A stretch of DNA of 49,826 nt. Origin: Saprospiraceae bacterium (GTDB lineage: Bacteria; Bacteroidota; Bacteroidia; Chitinophagales; Saprospiraceae). Under the pieces are notes generated by a model. The model did not search any database, was not told the origin of the DNA, and worked only from the letters and a program-made list of their open reading frames with translations. The translations under genes were made by a program, and so were the position numbers. The stretch covers positions 1 through 49,826 of the forward strand of contig JAHQWA010000632.1 in assembly GCA_019634045.1 (NCBI GenBank), given 5' to 3'. Positions 16,201 through 23,777 of the stretch are shown here, piece by piece; position 1 is the first letter of the stretch, and every line of letters begins with the position of its first letter.

Positions 16201-16855
16201 TCTTCGTCGTACGGGGAATGTTTCCATGCAGGCCAACTACACCTTGCAGTTTGCGGATGGTACTGGGTCTAATGCCAACTCTTCTCGAGGTTTGAATAAC
16301 CGCGGGGTGATTCGTACGCTCTTCCCGTTTTCATATGATGAGAGACATCGCTTCGTAGTGAACCTGGATTACCGTTATGCTTCAGGAGCCTTATACAATG
16401 GCCCTCGAATTGGCGGGCTAGATATCCTAAGCAATTTCGGAGTAAACTTGCAAACTACGGCCGTATCGGGTCGTCCATATACCATCAATAATGTACCTCA
16501 AGAGTTTGGAGGTACGGGACTGGCCAGTACTATTAATGGCGCACGTAAGCCTTGGACCTATCGTCTTGATCTTCGTGTAGATAAAACAGTCCGCCTGAAA
16601 AACAACTTCTCCTTCAATGTATACCTGCGGGTGACGAACCTACTGGATCGCCGTAATATTATCTCTGTTTATCCCTTTACAGGACAACCGGATGATGATG
16701 GTTTTCTGTTATCCAGCTTTGGAGAGGATCAGATCGGGCAATTGACGGAACAAGAAGAGATTTACTATCGTGCTTCTTATTCTTGGAGAATCTTGAACCC
16801 CAATTTCTATAGTTTACCGCGTCGCTTCTACTTGGGCGCATCTTTTAACTTCTAA
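13205..16855 (+). CDS. TonB-dependent outer-membrane receptor with carboxypeptidase-regulatory-like N-domain
   Basis: A 1216-residue receptor. It has a signal peptide (about 1-20, ending VAVSQ), a CarboxypepD_reg-like beta-sandwich (about 22-105; GKITDDETNEPIISATV, DFDGNYSFSNIDPGTYDV, VSYVGY), a plug domain (about 115-220; SIRGSRSVNTDYYIDGIRV, then EAKYGDATGGIISI) and a barrel ending in a C-terminal aromatic strand (YLGASFNF). Energy-coupled import or a TonB-gated surface function is expected. It is not the SusC type: no SusD follows. Instead a 1359-residue secreted protein starts 6 bp after the stop, then a PorV/PorQ-family barrel, so the three genes form one unit. Substrate unknown. Confidence 0.93.
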   Translation: MLRSLHLLLLFFVGTTVAVSQTSLSGKITDDETNEPIISATVVLFKNEVQITGTITDFDGNYSFSNIDPGTYDVTVSYVGYTDVKTTGVQVLAGKAIKLDVKIAEGALIDIGVVVKGYRVPLIQQDNTTSGGVITSDQIKNLPSRSISALAATTAGVSSADEGDALSIRGSRSVNTDYYIDGIRVTGALIPETEIEQLQVITGGMEAKYGDATGGIISIVTKGPANRFSGNAEVETSEFLDEFNRNLVGISLTGPIIKNKKGISVLGYRFAGRYTSSGDDDPPAVPIYRIKDSKLAELEANPTFIPDGGNQPQVTSEQLAAEDVDVLGFRPFEGSNRVDLTAKLDARVSDAIDLSFTGAYVNTYNRFTPGGWRTLNSHNNPVSEFESYRGNFRFRHRIGSQTNEGGSTSAIQNASYVLQFGYETNNSSTYDYNHEDNIFDYGYIGKFDVDWVPVFSRNDTTGLLEHADYLRVLRGYDPSTVNQVLANYNLPFGFGPEEGINGQVPDIITPENIMLPSFALDNFSVINGRQDGRLTSAWNHHTHVGQIYNSNSKGENELYTFNANVAFDFLPGGSDKGRHNVEIGMYYEQRTNRSYTVAPFGLWTLARQRANEHLEQGLTNDVIGTVTVPGTEEQAELKDYFTPASIDETNLFYRKLREGLGVPIDQWVNVDGLDPSQLDLSMFSARALNDRGFLGYLGYDYLGNEFNGTFDDFFDTVDPATGFRSFPVAPNRPIYGAAYIQDKFTFKDIIFRVGVRVDRYDANTRVLKDIYSLYELMGADDFHQGFGGNRPGNIGDDFKVYVAGQQSTEVTAYRDGDQWYKADGTPVNNPTDIEGVNSGLVFGFVKDERARDDVNFIKKEEFDTGISFEDYETQINFMPRLAFSFPISEEANFFAHYDILVQRPSSNTIATALTYYNFIDNAGSIKNNPNLRPEKTIDYEVGFQQKLSESSAITINAYYKELRDMIQERVIFPVPDIGQYTTFDNIDFGTVKGFSLKYDLRRTGNVSMQANYTLQFADGTGSNANSSRGLNNRGVIRTLFPFSYDERHRFVVNLDYRYASGALYNGPRIGGLDILSNFGVNLQTTAVSGRPYTINNVPQEFGGTGLASTINGARKPWTYRLDLRVDKTVRLKNNFSFNVYLRVTNLLDRRNIISVYPFTGQPDDDGFLLSSFGEDQIGQLTEQEEIYYRASYSWRILNPNFYSLPRRFYLGASFNF

Positions 16856-16861
16856 AATCAT

Positions 16862-19800
16862 ATGTCAGCTATGTATAAATTGTCATCATGGCTATTGACG
16901 TTTATTGGAGTTTGTGTGCTGACGATCAGCTCAGCTAACATCAACCCCAAAATTCATAAAAAGGAAAGATCACAAACGCCGAATTCACAAAGTTCTGCCA
17001 TAGATTTTCGGGAAAACTGCGATAATGCAGTAAGCCGAATTGATATGGAAGTGAACAATGTACGAGCTCGTTTGCTTACCGGTGGTGATGTTTGGTGGGA
17101 TGGGACCAATGGTCGTTATATCATCCCCAAAGTGCCAGCAGGAGTAGATGAGGTATCTTCGATTTTCGCCGGTGCGGTTTGGTTAGGAGGGAAAGACCCA
17201 GGTGGAAACTTCAAGGTAGCTGCTCAAATGTATGGGCGTAGTTCAGGAGACTTTGATTACTGGCCTGGACCACTGATTCCCGATGGAGAGGACCAAGGTA
17301 CCACCACACAGGAAAGGTGTGCAGAATGGGACCGCTTCTTTGTGGTTACTGGTGCAGAAATACAATTGCACTTATCGCAATTCAAAGCTGCTCAAGAGGC
17401 CGGGCTTGCCTATGATCCCAGTACGATTCCGGAAGGGGTACTAGGTTGGCCAGCTCGAGGTAATCCTTACTTTTTTGATGTACATAAATTTGACTTACCC
17501 AATACGGCTCAAGGCTTGGCTGGTTTCTGGGATGAAAACTCAGACCTAGAGTATGATCCCACACAGGGAGATTATCCAATTATTGAGATTCGTGGTTGTG
17601 ATGCCCCTCAGTTTCCAGACGAAATGACCTTCTGGATTTATAATGATGCGGGTAATACGCATGCTCAATCAGATGGATTGCCTATCCGAATGGAGGTGCA
17701 GGTACAGGCCTTTGCTTACCAAACCAATGATGAGGTCAACAACATGACCTTTCAGCGGTATAAATTGATTAACCGAGCCAAAGAGGATATTGATAGTACC
17801 TTCTTTGCGATGTGGGTGGATCCTGACTTGGGTTGTTATGCCGATGATTACATCGGTTGTGATGTAGAAAGAAGTATGGCATTTGTATACAATGAGGATG
17901 CCTTGGATGGGATTAATGGAACGACTTGCGATGCCGGGGTAAACACCTACGGAGATGAGATTCCTTTATTGGGTGTTGACTACTTCCGCGGACCCAATGA
18001 TGAATTTGGGAATGAATTGGGCATGTCTTCCTTTACCTACTTTAATAATGGAGGTGTAACACCAACCCCTCCGCAGGGTACGACAGACCCAACTACCGTT
18101 ACACAATATTACTTTTACCTATCCGGCCGATGGAGAGATGGATCGCGATATACGCTAGGTGGGGATGGATATAACAACCCTGGAGGTGAAGTCACTCCAT
18201 ATGCCTTCCCTGATAATCCGGCGGATCCAAATGGTAACTCGATGTGTACGGAATCCCTACCTCCGGGTGACCGCCGTACCGTACAGGCATCTGGTCCTTT
18301 TAAGCTAGAGCCAGGAGCTGTTAATGAGCTGATCATCGGAGTGGCTTGGGTACCAAACCAGACCTATCCTTGTCCAGATATTTCAGAGCTGCAAGATGCG
18401 GACGATATTGCACAGAACTTATTTGATGAATGCTTTAAGTTGACGCGTGGACCCGATGCTCCTTTTGTGGATTTCATCGAGTTGGATCGCGAGATTATCG
18501 CAGTCTTGTCAAATGATACTACGGGCATTTGGAATAATCCTTACGAAAGCTATGCGGAGACAGTACTAAGAAGACCACAGGGTATTGAAGATTCCCTGTA
18601 TCGATTTGAAGGCTATAAGCTATACCAGCTTTCAGGACCAGATGTGTCCTTGTCACAAAGAGATGATCCAAGTAAGGTGCGATTGGTAGAGCAGGTTGAT
18701 ATCAAAAATGGAATTAGCCGGATCTTCAACTGGAACAAACTAAGACCAGGTGAAGAAACTCCAACTGCACTGGATTTCTTTGTTCCGGAGGTCCAAGTCG
18801 AAGGAGCAGACGCTGGTCTTCGACATACTTTCCGGATTACGGAAGATCAATTTGCGGACGGAGACAGTAAGCTCATCAACCACAGAAAATACTACTATGT
18901 AGTGGTGGCATATGCTTTCAATGAATATGAAGCTTTCAATCCGAATTCTCAGAATGGACAACGTGAGCCGTACTTGGAAGGGGATAGAAATATTGGCGAA
19001 AGTGGAATTGGATTTTATACGGTTATTCCGAGACCCATTGTGGACCGTAAATTGAAAGCGGTATATGGAGAAGGCCCAGAGGTGACGCGTGTGGATGGCA
19101 TAGGTTCAGGTCCAACCCTGACAGACCTATCGGTGGAAACGCGCTTGGCTATGCAAGATGCTTTTTCCAAAAACGAGGAATATTTAGGTGATTTAACCTA
19201 CGCTGCTGGAGAAGGACCTATCCAAGTCCAAATATTCAACCCGCTTGATGTGCAAGATGGGGAATATGAATTGAGCTTTACGGATAGTGATATCAACGAT
19301 GATATTCTTAGTGAAGGCGCGCGATGGGTCTTGCGAAGCTTAACCGATCCTGGAGCAGGAGAGGTAGTGGCAGCACGTACAATAGAGGAATTAAATGAGC
19401 AAATTGTTGCCCGTTTTGGTTTTTCTATCACGATTGGTCAAGTTCCAGAGCCAGGTACTGTAGGCTTTAAGTTCTCAGGTAATGGCGTGATCGGATATGA
19501 AGAAGAATATGTTGATGAAAAGCCCATTCGCTGGTTGTCAGGAGTGGTTGATGATACAGATCTTGGGGTCTTCCCTGCGCTGGATCAAACCGTCTATAAT
19601 TTCATGGAAACCGGAACGGCCCAGGTCGATGAATCTTTGGATCCCGCTCAGGATTTCAAACGCACCCAATATTTCTTGCCTTATTACCTGGCAGATTGGC
19701 GGGCAAAGGAAAATAGTCAACCTTATATCACACCAGCATGGTCTACTAATAATGATGCGAATGGTTTGATCGTTGACCGAGCAAAGCCAGAGAAAGGGTT

Positions 19801-20941
19801 GCATCGCTTGAATAACGTAGACATCGTTTTCACGCCTAATAAAGCACTTTGGAGTAGATGTGTAATCGTTGAAACGGCTAGTGAATGGTATCAGAACAAT
19901 GGCTTACTTCCTGTAGGTAACCGCAAGAGTTTTGATCTACGAGCAGCTCCTTCAGTGGGTAAGGATGCCGATCCTAACACGGGATTGCCCGCTGGTGATG
20001 GTGATGGAGAAGGTATGGGCTGGTTCCCTGGGTATGCAGTCGATGTAGAAACAGGACAGCGCTTGAATATCTTTTTCGGAGAAAACTCTGCTTATAATGG
20101 ATCACTGCTTCCAGACTTAAATAATGGAGCAGATATGATGTATAACCCATCTAGCGAGTTATTCCGATTCCCAGTAGATCAAACAGAATTCTTCTCCTTA
20201 TACAATTATGTAACGGGTGGTCAGCATTTTATCTATGTGACCGAAGCTCCGTATGATGGTTGCGAATTTATTCGTACTCGTTTCCGTCAAGGACCATCTC
20301 TTTTGAAAAATAGAGCGATGGATCAAATTACCTGGGCAGGGGTAGTCACCGCCGCACCAGGAACGGAAATGCTTTCCTATGAAGAGGGTCTAGTGCCCTC
20401 GGAAGTAGTGGTGAAACTGAGAGTGAATAATCCTTTCCAAGTGGAAAAAGATTATTACCTAGATGATGATGCAGATATTATTCCAACGGGGACAGGCGAA
20501 AATAATTTCCACCCCATGTATCGCTTCAATATTGAAGGCAAGCAGGCGGAGGAATTAGCAGGAAATGAAATTCCGGAGCAGTTGAAGAATGTGAATGTAG
20601 TGCCGAATCCATACTATGGCTTCTCTGACTACGAGAACTCAGCGATTGATAACATCATCAAGATTACCAACTTGCCCGCAAAGTGTATCGTTACCATCTA
20701 TTCCTTGGATGGTCGATTCATCCGGCAATACAATCGCGATGAGCAAATTGGAGATCCTACAGGCTATGGTACAGAAGGACAGCAGATTCTGCCCAACTTG
20801 GAGTGGGATCTGAAGAATGCTAGTGGTATTCCGGTAGCTAGTGGTGTATACTTAATCCACGTGGCAGCGGAAGGTGTAGGGGAACGAACCTTGAAATGGT
20901 TTGGTATCAACCGTAAGTTCGACCCAGCTGCATTCCAATAA
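16862..20941 (+). CDS. Large secreted protein of the TonB/PorV module, probable T9SS substrate
   Basis: 1359 residues. ATG at 16862 or 16871 are both possible; each gives a signal peptide (hydrophobic WLLTFIGVCVLTISSA). No named domain was recognised in the body, which is Asp/Gly/Pro-rich, has motifs such as GDVWWDG and FAGAVWLGG, and seems built of large beta-rich units. The last ~110 residues begin VVPNPYYG and contain ITIYSLDGRFIR-like and SGIPVASGVYLIHV segments, resembling a type A T9SS/FlgD-Ig-like sorting domain but with an extra tail (WFGINRKFDPAAFQ). Its position between a TonB receptor and a PorV/PorQ-type shuttle protein supports secretion and surface retention. Function unknown. 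Confidence 0.88.
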   Translation: MSAMYKLSSWLLTFIGVCVLTISSANINPKIHKKERSQTPNSQSSAIDFRENCDNAVSRIDMEVNNVRARLLTGGDVWWDGTNGRYIIPKVPAGVDEVSSIFAGAVWLGGKDPGGNFKVAAQMYGRSSGDFDYWPGPLIPDGEDQGTTTQERCAEWDRFFVVTGAEIQLHLSQFKAAQEAGLAYDPSTIPEGVLGWPARGNPYFFDVHKFDLPNTAQGLAGFWDENSDLEYDPTQGDYPIIEIRGCDAPQFPDEMTFWIYNDAGNTHAQSDGLPIRMEVQVQAFAYQTNDEVNNMTFQRYKLINRAKEDIDSTFFAMWVDPDLGCYADDYIGCDVERSMAFVYNEDALDGINGTTCDAGVNTYGDEIPLLGVDYFRGPNDEFGNELGMSSFTYFNNGGVTPTPPQGTTDPTTVTQYYFYLSGRWRDGSRYTLGGDGYNNPGGEVTPYAFPDNPADPNGNSMCTESLPPGDRRTVQASGPFKLEPGAVNELIIGVAWVPNQTYPCPDISELQDADDIAQNLFDECFKLTRGPDAPFVDFIELDREIIAVLSNDTTGIWNNPYESYAETVLRRPQGIEDSLYRFEGYKLYQLSGPDVSLSQRDDPSKVRLVEQVDIKNGISRIFNWNKLRPGEETPTALDFFVPEVQVEGADAGLRHTFRITEDQFADGDSKLINHRKYYYVVVAYAFNEYEAFNPNSQNGQREPYLEGDRNIGESGIGFYTVIPRPIVDRKLKAVYGEGPEVTRVDGIGSGPTLTDLSVETRLAMQDAFSKNEEYLGDLTYAAGEGPIQVQIFNPLDVQDGEYELSFTDSDINDDILSEGARWVLRSLTDPGAGEVVAARTIEELNEQIVARFGFSITIGQVPEPGTVGFKFSGNGVIGYEEEYVDEKPIRWLSGVVDDTDLGVFPALDQTVYNFMETGTAQVDESLDPAQDFKRTQYFLPYYLADWRAKENSQPYITPAWSTNNDANGLIVDRAKPEKGLHRLNNVDIVFTPNKALWSRCVIVETASEWYQNNGLLPVGNRKSFDLRAAPSVGKDADPNTGLPAGDGDGEGMGWFPGYAVDVETGQRLNIFFGENSAYNGSLLPDLNNGADMMYNPSSELFRFPVDQTEFFSLYNYVTGGQHFIYVTEAPYDGCEFIRTRFRQGPSLLKNRAMDQITWAGVVTAAPGTEMLSYEEGLVPSEVVVKLRVNNPFQVEKDYYLDDDADIIPTGTGENNFHPMYRFNIEGKQAEELAGNEIPEQLKNVNVVPNPYYGFSDYENSAIDNIIKITNLPAKCIVTIYSLDGRFIRQYNRDEQIGDPTGYGTEGQQILPNLEWDLKNASGIPVASGVYLIHVAAEGVGERTLKWFGINRKFDPAAFQ

Positions 20942-20948
20942 TTTCTAA

Positions 20949-21023
20949 ATCGGAAATCCGAAGTCGGAAAGGGGAAAGTACAGTCCCGTGTTTCTGACTT
21001 CCGATTTCCGACTTCCAACTTTC
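20949..21023. repeat. Inverted arrays of a degenerate 7-base repeat (TCGGAAR)
   Basis: Between the second and third genes of the module, a short array with period 7 (ATCGGAA, ATCCGAA, GTCGGAA; 20949-20970) faces a longer one in the opposite orientation (TTTCTGA, CTTCCGA, TTTCCGA, CTTCCAA; 20991-21018, tail to 21023). The two arms pair over about 20 bases with two mismatches around a 20-base loop, so the transcript can form a long hairpin inside the operon. I recall similar heptad arrays from other Bacteroidota intergenic regions, but no search was possible. Confidence 0.8.
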
Positions 21024-21057
21024 AAAAACTAAGGCCTTGTGCCTAACTCAATAGTAT

Positions 21058-22116
21058 ATGAAGAATTCTTTATACCCCATTTTCCTAGTGCTGCTTCTTG
21101 CTATCAGTCCGATGGTGAGCCTAGAGGCGGGAAACCCGGACCGCCAAGGTGAGGCCGGAGCCTACGAACTCCTCATGGTCCCTTATGCTCGTACGGCGGG
21201 ATTACATTTAATGAATACAGCCTTTATCAGTGGCGTGGAATCTATCCGCTTGAATGTAGCTGGATTGGCTAGAATTAATAAAACGGAGATCGTTCTGGGC
21301 AGTGCTCAATACCTCAAAGGGACAGGTATTAACATGAGTTCGCTGGGACTAGCTCAAAAAGCAGGAGCCAACGGTGCTTTCGGATTCAGCTTGATGGCCT
21401 TGGATTTTGGCGATATTCCGGTGACGACTACCTTACAGCCAGAAGGAACGGGTAGTACCTTTTCCCCAACTTTTTTCAACTTGGGCCTTTCCTACGCCCA
21501 TATCTTTGAAAATAAGATTTCAGTAGGTGTGACGGTGCGTGTCATTTCGGAAGCGCTGGCTGATGTGACAGCTAGTGCGGTAGCGCTTGATGCTGGCGTG
21601 CAGTATGTAACTGGACCTAAGGAGAATTTCAAATTTGGAATCTCTTTGCGTAATGTGGGTTCGCGGATGTCATTTGGAGGTGAGGGCTTGAGTCAGCAAT
21701 TGAACAAGGCCTCCTTTGATCAGGAATTTCCGATCTCGTTTGATAACCGCTCTGCTGCCTTTGAGCTTCCTTCGGTCTTGAACATTGGCTTGTCTTATGA
21801 TCTTTACCCTGGCGAAAAGCATAGGTTGACGCTCCTGGGCAATTTTACTGCTAACTCTTTCTCAGAAGACCAAATTGGAGGAGGAGCAGAATACTCCTTG
21901 GATGACCTTTTCATGTTGCGAGGCGCCTATAAATACGATTTTGGCAGCGGCGATCCTATCACCGAACCGATTTATACTGGCTTGAGTGCAGGAGCTTCTG
22001 TTGCTATCCCATTTAGTAAAGAAAATAAGAATGTCAAGATGAGCATTGATTATGCTTATCGTGAAACAAAAATTTGGAATGGCACCCATAATATCGGTGT
22101 CAGAATAAATATCTAA
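21058..22116 (+). CDS. PorV/PorQ-family outer-membrane protein
   Basis: A 352-residue barrel with a signal peptide (cut near SLEAG). The family's opening region is recognisable (ARTAGLHLMNTAFISGVESIRLNVAGLARI, in pieces: Ala/Gly-rich with a conserved N-x-AGL), followed by alternating amphipathic strands and a C-terminal NIGVRINI strand. PorV is the type IX shuttle that carries cargo from the translocon to the attachment complex; PorQ-like paralogues are less well known. It lies 116 bp after the 1359-residue secreted protein, so it may be a dedicated partner for it (inference). The operon ends with a strong terminator at 22202. This is probably not the core porV, since no other Por gene is adjacent. 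Confidence 0.87.
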   Translation: MKNSLYPIFLVLLLAISPMVSLEAGNPDRQGEAGAYELLMVPYARTAGLHLMNTAFISGVESIRLNVAGLARINKTEIVLGSAQYLKGTGINMSSLGLAQKAGANGAFGFSLMALDFGDIPVTTTLQPEGTGSTFSPTFFNLGLSYAHIFENKISVGVTVRVISEALADVTASAVALDAGVQYVTGPKENFKFGISLRNVGSRMSFGGEGLSQQLNKASFDQEFPISFDNRSAAFELPSVLNIGLSYDLYPGEKHRLTLLGNFTANSFSEDQIGGGAEYSLDDLFMLRGAYKYDFGSGDPITEPIYTGLSAGASVAIPFSKENKNVKMSIDYAYRETKIWNGTHNIGVRINI

Positions 22117-22201
22117 TTATTTGATTATATAGACATTATCTTGTTCTTGACCAGACTTGGTTGACTTTTTCAAGATATGTCTGTATCTTTACTTTCTTAG
22201 A

Positions 22202-22249
22202 AGACAGGAACGTTTTCACCTAATTAGGCGAGAACGTTCCTGTCTTTTA
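22202..22249 (+). terminator. Strong rho-independent terminator after the PorV-family gene
   Basis: A 44-base near-perfect palindrome (22202-22245). The outer 13 bp (AGACAGGAACGTT with AACGTTCCTGTCT) pair perfectly, and the inner part continues through one G-U and one A/C mismatch to a TAATTA core. TTTTATT follows directly. It lies 86 bp after the stop. The near-symmetry means it could also act on the other strand. Confidence 0.85.
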
Positions 22250-22264
22250 TTGTGCTCGCCTGTC

Positions 22265-22408
22265 AGATGTTTTGTTAAACCAATTGCTAAAGAGGCGTGT
22301 TTAAAAAACATCTCCGAAGGGTTAGTATTGCGCCGAATAATTCCCGTTTCAAGAACAGATTTATCCAGTTTTCCGGATTATGGTATGCGGAAGGAGGGGG
22401 GACTTCGG
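22265..22408 (+). promoter_or_regulatory. Structured leader upstream of greA
   Basis: AGATGTTTTGTTAAAC (22265-22280) pairs with GTTTAAAAAACATCT (22299-22313) with one bulge. Immediately next, CCGAAG (22314-22319) can pair with CTTCGG (22403-22408), closing an 84-base region that contains an ATCC/GGAT hairpin and a G-run at 22395-22401. The last paired base is 27 bases before the greA ATG. No known riboswitch was recognised and no clear -7 element was found. An open frame at 22157-22411 is judged accidental. Confidence 0.4.
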
Positions 22409-22435
22409 TAATTGTAGAACTGTAAATTTATTATT

Positions 22436-22909
22436 ATGTCTATTCAATGGATGACACCGGAAGGTTATGAAAAGCTGAAAGCTGAGCTTGATGAATTGAA
22501 AAGTACCGGTAGAGCAGAGGCTGCTAAGGCTATTGCAGAAGCTAGAGAAAAAGGGGATTTGTCAGAAAACGCTGAATATGATGCAGCCAAAGATGCACAA
22601 GGACTTCTAGAGTTGAAGATCAATAATATGGAGAAGGCTTTAGCTAGTTCAAGGATTCTAGATGCGAGTCAATTGGATGCTTCTAGGGTTACGGTCCTCT
22701 GTAATGTGACGATCAAAAGCGTGAAAACAGGTAAGCTCGTGACCTACAAATTGGTTTCTGAAGCTGAAGCTGATCTAAAAGCTAAAAAGATCTCTGTTAG
22801 CTCCCCGGTGGGGCAAGGTTTATTGGGTAAGGAAGTGGGAGATATTGCAAGTATTTCTACTCCTAGAGGATCAATGGACTTTGAAGTTGTTGAAATTTCA
22901 ATCGAGTAA
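22436..22909 (+). CDS. greA: Transcription elongation factor GreA
   Basis: 157 residues, the usual family length. The N-terminal coiled-coil reaches into the RNA polymerase secondary channel to stimulate cleavage of backtracked RNA. The acidic tip is seen in EKGDLSENAEYDAAK (about residues 38-52), where two acidic residues (D41 and E44) hold the catalytic Mg2+. The C-terminal FKBP-like domain includes ISVSSPVGQGLLGKEVGD. It is followed after 4 bp by a HIT-family gene, so the pair is co-transcribed. Upstream lies a structured leader of about 190 bases after a terminator. Confidence 0.97.
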   Translation: MSIQWMTPEGYEKLKAELDELKSTGRAEAAKAIAEAREKGDLSENAEYDAAKDAQGLLELKINNMEKALASSRILDASQLDASRVTVLCNVTIKSVKTGKLVTYKLVSEAEADLKAKKISVSSPVGQGLLGKEVGDIASISTPRGSMDFEVVEISIE

Positions 22910-22913
22910 TACC

Positions 22914-23309
22914 ATGGCAAGCATTTTTTCCAAAATTGTTGCTGGCGAGATTCCTTGCCATAAAATAGCTGAGTCTGAAGACTATTTGGCCTTTCTTGAT
23001 ATTAACCCTATCGTGAAAGGCCATACTTTGGTTATTCCCAAAATGGAAAAAGATTACATTTTTGACCTAGAAGATGAGGTAATTGGAGGGCTAATGGTTT
23101 TTGCCAAAAAGGTAGCCAAAGCCCTTGACCAGGCCATTCCTTCCAAGCGTGTGGGACTCATGGTAGTAGGAACGGAGGTGCCCCATGCACATGTCCATCT
23201 ATTGCCCTTTCAGCGAGAGTCAGATATCAATATTACCAAGCCTAAAATGACTGTAAGTCAGGCAGATCTGGCAGAAATTGCCGCAAGTATACGGGCTTTC
23301 GTGGAATAG
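22914..23309 (+). CDS. HIT-family nucleotide hydrolase/transferase
   Basis: 131 residues from the ATG at 22914; upstream in-frame codons fall inside greA and are not used. The catalytic histidine triad reads HAHVHLLP (H91, H93, H95). GEIPCHKI near the start and INPIVKGHTLVIPK at about 30-43 are typical of the HinT-like branch, which hydrolyses AMP-lysine/AMP-NH2-type or dinucleoside substrates in the cytosol. It follows greA by 4 bp, a frequent arrangement in Bacteroidota, so the two probably share a promoter. Confidence 0.95.
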   Translation: MASIFSKIVAGEIPCHKIAESEDYLAFLDINPIVKGHTLVIPKMEKDYIFDLEDEVIGGLMVFAKKVAKALDQAIPSKRVGLMVVGTEVPHAHVHLLPFQRESDINITKPKMTVSQADLAEIAASIRAFVE

Positions 23310-23777
23310 TTCTTACCGCTTTTTTTCTCCAGTTATTACGCTTTACTACTTCCTTTTATTGAATGCCTACAGCAATTGTCTGTAGGCTTACATACCTTTT
23401 TGGGCCACACATACAATTTTTTTCATAATTGTGGCATTATTATTGCAGACTAAAAAGTAAATCTATCGCACTTCTTCTACCTTCTGTGACACTCTAATTG
23501 ACATTACGTCATAACAACAAATCATTTCTTAACTGTCCTTAATGATAGGGAAAGGCCCAGTTGGTCTTACCCCCCCGGTCACCAATGCGTGACTTATTTG
23601 GGAAGTTGTCAGGAAAGCCTACGATTTCCACTGAACATAAAAGTGTTTTGCCTAAGAAGCTGGTGAAAAAAGGGCTGTAACAAAAACAGATTCTTAAATC
23701 TAAGTAACAGCCAGATAGACTCAAACGGCTTTGAAGAGGCACCCAATAGAACAAACCCCTTGTAAGTGAGGACTAAA
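23310..23777. other. 468-bp intergenic region between HIT and DUF6089 genes
   Basis: The left end holds a terminator-like hairpin, GCCTACAG (23365-23372) with CTGTAGGC (23380-23387), followed by a T-run at about 23396. A TTATTATTGC sequence (around 23440) resembles the -7 element. A TGAC-N5-GTCA dyad lies near 23500. The remainder is unremarkable, and the minus-strand frames at 23539-23842 look accidental because they overlap the real gene start and show no family features. Confidence 0.45.
23365..23402 (+). terminator. Probable terminator of the greA-HIT unit
   Basis: An 8-bp perfect stem with a 7-base loop (23365-23387). The T-run starts 8 bases later (CCTTTTTGGG), so termination may be weak. 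It lies 56 bp beyond the HIT stop codon. Confidence 0.55.

Noticed and set aside
13205..16855. Reading the receptor as a SusC with a SusD partner (polysaccharide utilisation locus)
   Set aside because: No SusD-like lipoprotein or glycoside hydrolase follows; the next proteins are a T9SS-like cargo and a PorV-family barrel.
22157..22411. 84-codon open frame before greA
   Set aside because: It runs through the terminator palindrome and the structured leader; composition is not protein-like.
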